Assembly: GCA_046350355.1 (NCBI GenBank)
Contig: JAXMAN010000001.1
Span: 806,001-870,000 of the forward strand
Reading direction: 5' to 3'
DNA: 64,000 nucleotides
DNA from: UBA966 sp046350355
GTDB taxonomy: Bacteria > Planctomycetota > Phycisphaerae > Phycisphaerales > SM1A02
Shown: one piece after another, positions 59,024 to 64,000 of the stretch
Layout of the letters: the number at the start of each line of letters is the position of its first letter
How positions within the stretch are numbered: the first letter of the stretch is position 1
The notes under the pieces: model-generated
Databases searched by the model: none
What the model was told of the DNA's origin: nothing
Seen by the model: only the letters and a program-made list of their open reading frames with translations
Position numbers and translations under genes: made by a program

Positions 59024-59887
59024 ATGAACCCCACCGAGTCCGTCGCTGGTTTCGAGGCCGCCTCGTCGCTGCGTGCGTGCACGCGCGCGCTCACGGGGCC
59101 GATCTTCTTGGTCACCGCGATCGGCGGCGCGCTGGCGCTGGCCGGATGCGACGGCGGATCGGAAGGCAAGGGGCCGAAGGGGCCGACGCCGGTTTCGGCG
59201 GCCCCGGCCGCGGGTCCCGCGTCAGGCGCGGGTGCGCCGAACGCCGGCACAGGCGCATCGAGCGGGGGCGCGGGCGCGACCGGCGTCGCGACCGGCGTCG
59301 CACCGAAGGCGTCGGGCGCCTCGCAGGCGGGCGGCTTCCCGGTGAGCGGTCCCGACGGCGACCAGACGCGCATCGAGGTCGGCGGCCTCGTCATGCCCAA
59401 GCCCGTGAACTGGGTCTGGACCGCGCCGACGATGCAGTTCCGCGCGCTGCAGTACGCGGTGCCCGCGCAGGGCGCCAACGCGCCCGCGGCGGAGCTGGTC
59501 TTCAGCGTCTTCCCCGCGGGCGACGGTGGCCCGATCGATCCGAACCTCGACCGCTGGGCGAACCAGTTCCGCGCGGCGGACAACACCGCGGCGCCCTCGC
59601 AGCGCACGGTCGTCGCCATGGGCGGCATGCAGGTGCACCGCATCGAGAGCAAGGGCGCGTACATGGGCATGGGCGCGGCCGCGCCGCGGCCGAGCTACAT
59701 GCAGCTCGGCGCGATCGTCGAGGCGCCGGGGCGCAACATCTTCATCAAGCTCGTGGGCCCGGAGGCGACCGTCGAGTCCAACCGCGCGGCCTTCGACGCG
59801 ATGCTCGCGGGGATGGCCGCGGGCGCGGCGCCTGCGGGCGCTGGCGCCACCGGCGCGGCGCCGACCCCGCCTCCCGCGGGCAAGTGA
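59024..59887 (+). CDS. Predicted lipoprotein, unknown function
   Basis: The 287-residue product has a lipobox (LALAGC, Cys42) after a hydrophobic segment and then a long Gly/Ala/Pro/Ser-rich linker (about 45-110). A compact domain of ~150 residues follows ('GLVMPKPVNWVW', AELVFSVFPAG, GMQVHRIESKG, NIFIKLVGPEATVESNRAAF). This resembles periplasmic stress-type domains in general outline, but I recognise no family. It is divergent from the dockerin-type gene and convergent with carbonic anhydrase (9 bp apart). Confidence 0.7.
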   Translation: MNPTESVAGFEAASSLRACTRALTGPIFLVTAIGGALALAGCDGGSEGKGPKGPTPVSAAPAAGPASGAGAPNAGTGASSGGAGATGVATGVAPKASGASQAGGFPVSGPDGDQTRIEVGGLVMPKPVNWVWTAPTMQFRALQYAVPAQGANAPAAELVFSVFPAGDGGPIDPNLDRWANQFRAADNTAAPSQRTVVAMGGMQVHRIESKGAYMGMGAAAPRPSYMQLGAIVEAPGRNIFIKLVGPEATVESNRAAFDAMLAGMAAGAAPAGAGATGAAPTPPPAGK

Positions 59888-59896
59888 CCGCGCGGC

Positions 59897-60481
59897 TCAG
59901 CGCGTGAGGTCGCGGATCAGGCCGTCGTGCACGTCGTAGATCCAGCCGTTGACGTTCACTTCCTCGCCGCGCGCCTCGAGCGCCTGCAGCACGGGTGACT
60001 CGCGCACGTTGCGCACCTGCGTCTCGACGTTGAGCTCCGCGAGCCGGTCGGCGCGCGCGCGCGGATCGTCGAGCACGGCGAGCTCCTCCTGGTGCGTGCG
60101 CGCGATGTCGCGCAGGTGGCGGATCCAGTGGTCGTAGATGCGTCCCTGCGAGGGCTGGAGCGCGGCGACGACGCCGCCGCAGCCGTAGTGGCCGCAGACG
60201 ATGATCTCGCGCACGCCCAGCACCACGGTGGCGAACTCGATCACGCTCAGCGAGTTCAGGTCGCTGTGCACGACGAGGTTGCCCACGTTGCGGTGCACGA
60301 AGACCTCGCCCGGGGGCAGCCCGATGATCTGGTTCGCGGGGACGCGGCTGTCGCTGCAGCCGATCCACAGGTATGTCGGGCGCTGCTGCGCCGCGAGCAT
60401 CGCGAAGAAGCCGGGGCGCTCGCGCTCCATGCGCTCGGCCCACAGCCGGTTCTGCTCCAGGAGCGCGTCGAGGTGGTGCAC
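59897..60481 (-). CDS. Beta-class carbonic anhydrase
   Basis: Zinc enzyme interconverting CO2 and bicarbonate. The 194-residue product has C42, D44 and R46 in LWIGCSDSR, H98 and C101 in CGHYGCGGV, and 'FVHRNVGNLVVHSDLNSLS', very close to E. coli Can. It ends at VHDGLIRDLTR, about 20-25 residues earlier than Can, so the C-terminal helix is lost. The start is GTG at 60481, only 22 bp from the divergent nitrilase gene. Confidence 0.93.
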   Translation of the reverse strand: MHHLDALLEQNRLWAERMERERPGFFAMLAAQQRPTYLWIGCSDSRVPANQIIGLPPGEVFVHRNVGNLVVHSDLNSLSVIEFATVVLGVREIIVCGHYGCGGVVAALQPSQGRIYDHWIRHLRDIARTHQEELAVLDDPRARADRLAELNVETQVRNVRESPVLQALEARGEEVNVNGWIYDVHDGLIRDLTR

Positions 60482-60491
60482 GCGCGCATCC

Positions 60492-60497
60492 TAGACT
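60492..60497 (+). promoter_or_regulatory. -10 box, probable leaderless promoter (nitrilase gene)
   Basis: TAGACT, 6 nt before the ATG at 60504. Confidence 0.5.
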
Positions 60498-60503
60498 CCG
60501 CGC

Positions 60504-61490
60504 ATGCGCTACTACGCGGCCGCGGTCCAGACCTCCCTCCCGGCCCTCGTCGAGCGCGGCGACCTGCCCGCGCGCATCGACGCGCTGATCGCGATGGCGG
60601 AGGGCGCGGTCGCGGGCTACGAGCCCTTCCACGACGTGCGCCTGCTGGTCTTCCCGGAGTTCTCGCACACCGCGCCGATGCTGGGCACCGTCGCGCAGCT
60701 GCGCGCGCGCACCGCGGTGGGCGTCGAGGCGATCGCGCCCGCGTACGAGCGCTTCTGCCGCGCGCGCGGCGTCTTCGTGCAGACGGGCAGCTTCGTCGAG
60801 TCCGACCCGCGCCATCCGGGCGCGCTCTTCAACACGACGCTGCTGGTGGGACCCGGCGGCGTGCTCGCGCGCTACCGCAAGGTGAACCCGTGGATTCCGT
60901 GGGAGCTGCACACGAGCCCGCACGACATCGAGGGCTACGCCGAGCCGCTCTTCCCCGTCGTCGAGACGGAGATCGGGCGCCTGGGCTGCGCGATCTGCTA
61001 CGACTGGATCTTTCCCGAGGTGCTGCGCGAGCTCGCGATGCAGGGCGCGGAGCTGCTGCTGCGCGTGAGCGCGTACATGGATCCGTGGGGCGCGACCCCG
61101 CCGACGGACTGGTGGACGCTCTTCAACCGCGCGCGCGCCGCGGAGAACACGGCGTACGTCGTCGCCGCGAACCAGGCGGCGCATGTGCCGGACTACCCGC
61201 CCTTCAGCTGGCCGGGCTCGAGCATGGTCGTCGACTTCGACGGCCGCATCCTGGCGCAGGCGGAGCCGGGGCCGTTCCAGAAGATCGTCGTCGCGCCGAT
61301 CGACCTGGGCGCGCTGCGCGCCGAGCGCGCGCGGCGCCGCGGCCACGACATGCGCGCGCACCTGCGCAGCGAGGCGTACGCCTACCTGCGCACGCCGCAC
61401 CTGGCGCGCGGCGGCGCGCAGCCGCTGGACGCCGCGGGCATCGAGGCGCGCATTGCGGCGGCCAGGGGCGCGATGCCGGACCCGCGATAG
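60504..61490 (+). CDS. Carbon-nitrogen hydrolase (nitrilase superfamily)
   Basis: Cytoplasmic amidase-type enzyme; the substrate is unknown. The 328-residue product has the Glu-Lys-Cys triad: E52 in LLVFPEFSH, K126 in RYRKVNPW and C165 in CAICYDWIFPEV. Between residues 205 and 250 it has 'RAAENTAYVVAANQAA' and SWPGSSMVVDFDG, typical of aliphatic amidase-like members. It is probably transcribed as a leaderless message from TAGACT, with the GYF-domain gene 28 bp downstream. Confidence 0.88.
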   Translation: MRYYAAAVQTSLPALVERGDLPARIDALIAMAEGAVAGYEPFHDVRLLVFPEFSHTAPMLGTVAQLRARTAVGVEAIAPAYERFCRARGVFVQTGSFVESDPRHPGALFNTTLLVGPGGVLARYRKVNPWIPWELHTSPHDIEGYAEPLFPVVETEIGRLGCAICYDWIFPEVLRELAMQGAELLLRVSAYMDPWGATPPTDWWTLFNRARAAENTAYVVAANQAAHVPDYPPFSWPGSSMVVDFDGRILAQAEPGPFQKIVVAPIDLGALRAERARRRGHDMRAHLRSEAYAYLRTPHLARGGAQPLDAAGIEARIAAARGAMPDPR

Positions 61491-61518
61491 GATCCGCCAC
61501 CGCAAAGGGGAATCGCGC

Positions 61519-62022
61519 ATGCAGCTCTGGATCGTGGGTGCCGATGGGAAGACGTACGGGCCGTTCACCGCCGAGCAGCTGCGGCAGTTCGCGCAGCAGG
61601 GTCGCGTGACGATGGAGACGCTCGCCTCGCCCGGCGGCGGCGCGGCCTGGCAGCCGCTCTCGATGTACCTCTTCCAGGGCGACGCGGCCGCGGCGGCGTC
61701 GATGACGGGGGACGTGCCGCCGCCGACGCATGCGCCCGTGATTCCCGTGCCGGCGGGCGCGGACCAGGACCTCGCGTGGATCGTCCCCGTCCACACCGAC
61801 GGCGTGGCGATCGCCGCGGGATACGCCGGGCTCCTCAGCCTGCTGTGCCTGCCCGGCCCCTTCGCGCTCGGGCTGGGAATCTGGGCGCTGCGGCGCCTGC
61901 GCGCGAATCCGCAGCTCTCCGGCCGCGGGCGCGCGATCTTCGCGATCATCGCGGGCTCGCTGGGCACGATCGGCACGATCCTCTTGATCGTCGCGGTGGT
62001 GAACTCGACGCGCGGGAAGTGA
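61519..62022 (+). CDS. GYF_2-domain membrane protein with DUF4190-like helices
   Basis: The 167-residue product starts with a GYF_2-type domain (MQLWIVGADGKTYGPFTAEQ, then LRQFAQQGRV), a Pro-rich linker, and two membrane helices (LLSLLCLPGPFALGLGIWAL and IFAIIAGSLGTIGTILLIVAVV). Between the helices is NPQLSGRGRAIF, as in DUF4190. This domain pairing is common in planctomycetes; function is unknown. AAGGGG lies 8 nt before the ATG. Confidence 0.75.
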   Translation: MQLWIVGADGKTYGPFTAEQLRQFAQQGRVTMETLASPGGGAAWQPLSMYLFQGDAAAAASMTGDVPPPTHAPVIPVPAGADQDLAWIVPVHTDGVAIAAGYAGLLSLLCLPGPFALGLGIWALRRLRANPQLSGRGRAIFAIIAGSLGTIGTILLIVAVVNSTRGK

Positions 62023-62064
62023 GCGGTGCGCGCGGCGCGCGCGTGCCCGGCACGAGGTCGCGCG

Positions 62065-62102
62065 AAAACGACGGCGCGCGCGGACGATGGTCCGCGCGCG
62101 CC
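62065..62102 (-). terminator. Intrinsic terminator of the superoxide dismutase gene
   Basis: Perfect 13-bp stem (62073-62085 with 62090-62102), GATG loop. GTCGTTTT follows on the minus strand. Confidence 0.8.
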
Positions 62103-62128
62103 GGATGCGTTGCGGGGGATGCGCGCGC

Positions 62129-62935
<807 letters not shown>

Positions 62936-62945
62936 GGGAGAGAAC

Positions 62946-62951
62946 AGGATA
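62946..62951 (-). promoter_or_regulatory. -10 box, probable leaderless promoter (superoxide dismutase gene)
   Basis: TATCCT on the minus strand, 10 nt before the ATG at 62935. Confidence 0.5.
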
Positions 62952-62961
62952 GCCCTGCTGC

Positions 62962-62967
62962 TAGGCT
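62962..62967 (+). promoter_or_regulatory. -10 box, probable leaderless promoter of thiE
   Basis: TAGGCT, 7 nt before the ATG at 62975, in the 39-bp space shared with the divergent superoxide dismutase gene. Confidence 0.5.
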
Positions 62968-62974
62968 TGCGTCG

Positions 62975-64000
62975 ATGCATTCGGTGGCCCGTGCGATCGA
63001 CGCCAACGCCAACCGCGCGCGGGAGGCGCTGCGCGTGCTGGAGGACGCCGCACGCTTCGCGCTGGACGACGCGGCGCTCGCGCGGCGCTTCAAGGAGCTG
63101 CGCCACGGGCTGCAGGGCGCGCTGGCCGCGCTCCCGCCCGGCTGGCTGGAGGCCAACCGCGACACGGCGGGGGATGTGGGCCGCGCGATCGAGGGCGCGC
63201 ACGAGTCCGCGCGCGCCGCGCACCGCGAGGTCGCCGCCGCCGCGGGAAAGCGCCTGGGCGAGGCGCTGCGCTCGATCGAGGAATGCCTGAAGACGGTCGA
63301 TCCCGCCGCCGCGCGCGCGGTCGAGGCGCTGCGCTACCTGGGCTACGACGCCGAGCGCGACCTGCTGCTGCGCATGGGCAGCGCCGCGCGGCGGCAATGG
63401 CGCGTCTGCGTGCTGCTGACGCAGTCGCTCTGCGCGCAGCCGTGGGAGCGCGTGCTCGAGCAGGCGCTCGCGGGCGGCGCGGACTGCATCCAGGTGCGCG
63501 AGAAGGAGATGCCCGCGCGCGAGCTGGCGGCGCGCGCGCGCGCGGTCGTCGCGGCGGCGCACGCGCACGGCGCGAGCGTGATCGTGAACGACCGTGCGGA
63601 CATCGCGCTGGCGGCGGGAGCCGACGGCGTGCACGTGGGGCAGGAGGATCTCTCGGTCGCGCAGGTGCGGCGCATCGCGGGCATGGCGCTGCTGGTGGGC
63701 GTGAGCACGCACTCGCGCGACGAGGCGCGCGCCGCCGTCGACGCGGGCGCGGACTACTGCGGCGTGGGCGCGATCTTCGCGACCGGGCTCAAGCCCGACC
63801 GCGCCCCCGCGGGCACGGCGGCGGTCGCGGCGTACCTGGCGGAGTTCGCGCGCGTGCCGCACCTGGCGATCGGCGGGATCACCCCCGCGCGGGTGCGCGA
63901 GCTCGCGGCGGTGGGCTGCCGCGGCGTCGCGGTCAGCGCGGCCGTCTGCGGCGCCGCGGATCCGGCGGCGGCGGTGCGCGCGCTGCGGGAGGGGCTGGAG
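62975..64000 (+). CDS. thiE: Thiamine-phosphate synthase with N-terminal ThiD2-like domain (3' end missing)
   Basis: Joins HMP-PP and HET-P to thiamine phosphate. The frame is open to the right edge (342 codons seen). Residues 1-130 form a helical domain starting 'AIDANANRAREALRVLEDAAR', as in planctomycete and Aquifex-type ThiE fusions (ThiD2-like). From about 140 it is a ThiE barrel: CIQVREKEMPARELA, VNDRADIALAAGADGVHVGQ, GVSTHSRDEA, CGVGAIFATGLKPD and AIGGITPARV. There is no TPP riboswitch in the short upstream space. Confidence 0.9.
   Translation, partial: MHSVARAIDANANRAREALRVLEDAARFALDDAALARRFKELRHGLQGALAALPPGWLEANRDTAGDVGRAIEGAHESARAAHREVAAAAGKRLGEALRSIEECLKTVDPAAARAVEALRYLGYDAERDLLLRMGSAARRQWRVCVLLTQSLCAQPWERVLEQALAGGADCIQVREKEMPARELAARARAVVAAAHAHGASVIVNDRADIALAAGADGVHVGQEDLSVAQVRRIAGMALLVGVSTHSRDEARAAVDAGADYCGVGAIFATGLKPDRAPAGTAAVAAYLAEFARVPHLAIGGITPARVRELAAVGCRGVAVSAAVCGAADPAAAVRALREGLE

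Noticed and set aside
62936..62974. TPP riboswitch before thiE
   Set aside because: Only 39 bp separate the divergent starts, far too short for the aptamer; two -10-like boxes fill the space.

Overview
The window is a very GC-rich, densely packed bacterial chromosome segment with 57 protein-coding genes, no RNA genes, no insertion sequences and no CRISPR array. The organism is most likely a planctomycete of the class Phycisphaerae. The evidence is four exported proteins that end in dockerin-like 'DLNGDG..DGADLG.LL..WG' repeats, several exported proteins with a C-terminal 'PGPGALALLG..GL..RRRR' sorting tail, the futalosine-pathway gene mqnA, and a shortened Rho. Peptidoglycan genes (murD, ftsW, murG, murA, alr) are present but scattered.

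Layout. 1-4.8 kb: cytoplasmic alpha-glucan degradation (GH13 amylase end, malQ, glgP). 4.9-7.7 kb: an exported tail-anchored protein and an exported CBM48-GH13 amylase with a dockerin-like end. 7.9-13.9 kb, all minus strand: an odd P-loop protein, ispF, a lipoprotein, murD, an MlaF-type ATPase and two membrane proteins. 14-21.6 kb: exported proteins, namely a pair with dockerin-like ends and a three-member tail-anchored family, with miaB among them. 21.8-24.3 kb: ftsW-murG, meeting a bicupin and an M42 peptidase. 26.5-28.8 kb: a tightly overlapped ygfZ, small membrane protein and HMG-CoA lyase operon. 28.7-33.6 kb: a phosphoesterase, a degenerate GGDEF protein, S18, a TPR protein and a ferredoxin-NADP reductase. 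33.7-41.4 kb: murA, two MCE proteins, rho, psuG and a DEAD-box helicase. 41.4-47.5 kb: alr, an FAD oxidoreductase, a type III polyketide synthase, mqnA and a sigma-like protein. 47.6-56.4 kb: L13-S9, a CPBP protease, an HNH protein, a DUF1080 protein, queD, S16-trmD-L19 (no rimM) and an M50 protease. 56.4-64 kb: an amidohydrolase, another dockerin-type exported protein, a lipoprotein, carbonic anhydrase, a nitrilase, a GYF-domain protein, an exported superoxide dismutase and a ThiE fusion cut by the window edge.

Two regulatory patterns stand out. First, about twenty genes have a TANNNT box only 6-11 nt before the start codon, usually without a Shine-Dalgarno sequence, which points to widespread leaderless transcription. 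Genes inside operons instead have AGGAG-type sites and ATGA/GTGA overlaps. Second, strong intrinsic terminators with T-tracts sit almost only behind exported-protein, ribosomal-protein and superoxide dismutase genes. Other points of interest are a hairpin lodged between the Shine-Dalgarno and start codon of rplS, and a second ribosome-bound start inside the Tat-exported superoxide dismutase. Function calls rest on motifs read by eye; no database search was run.
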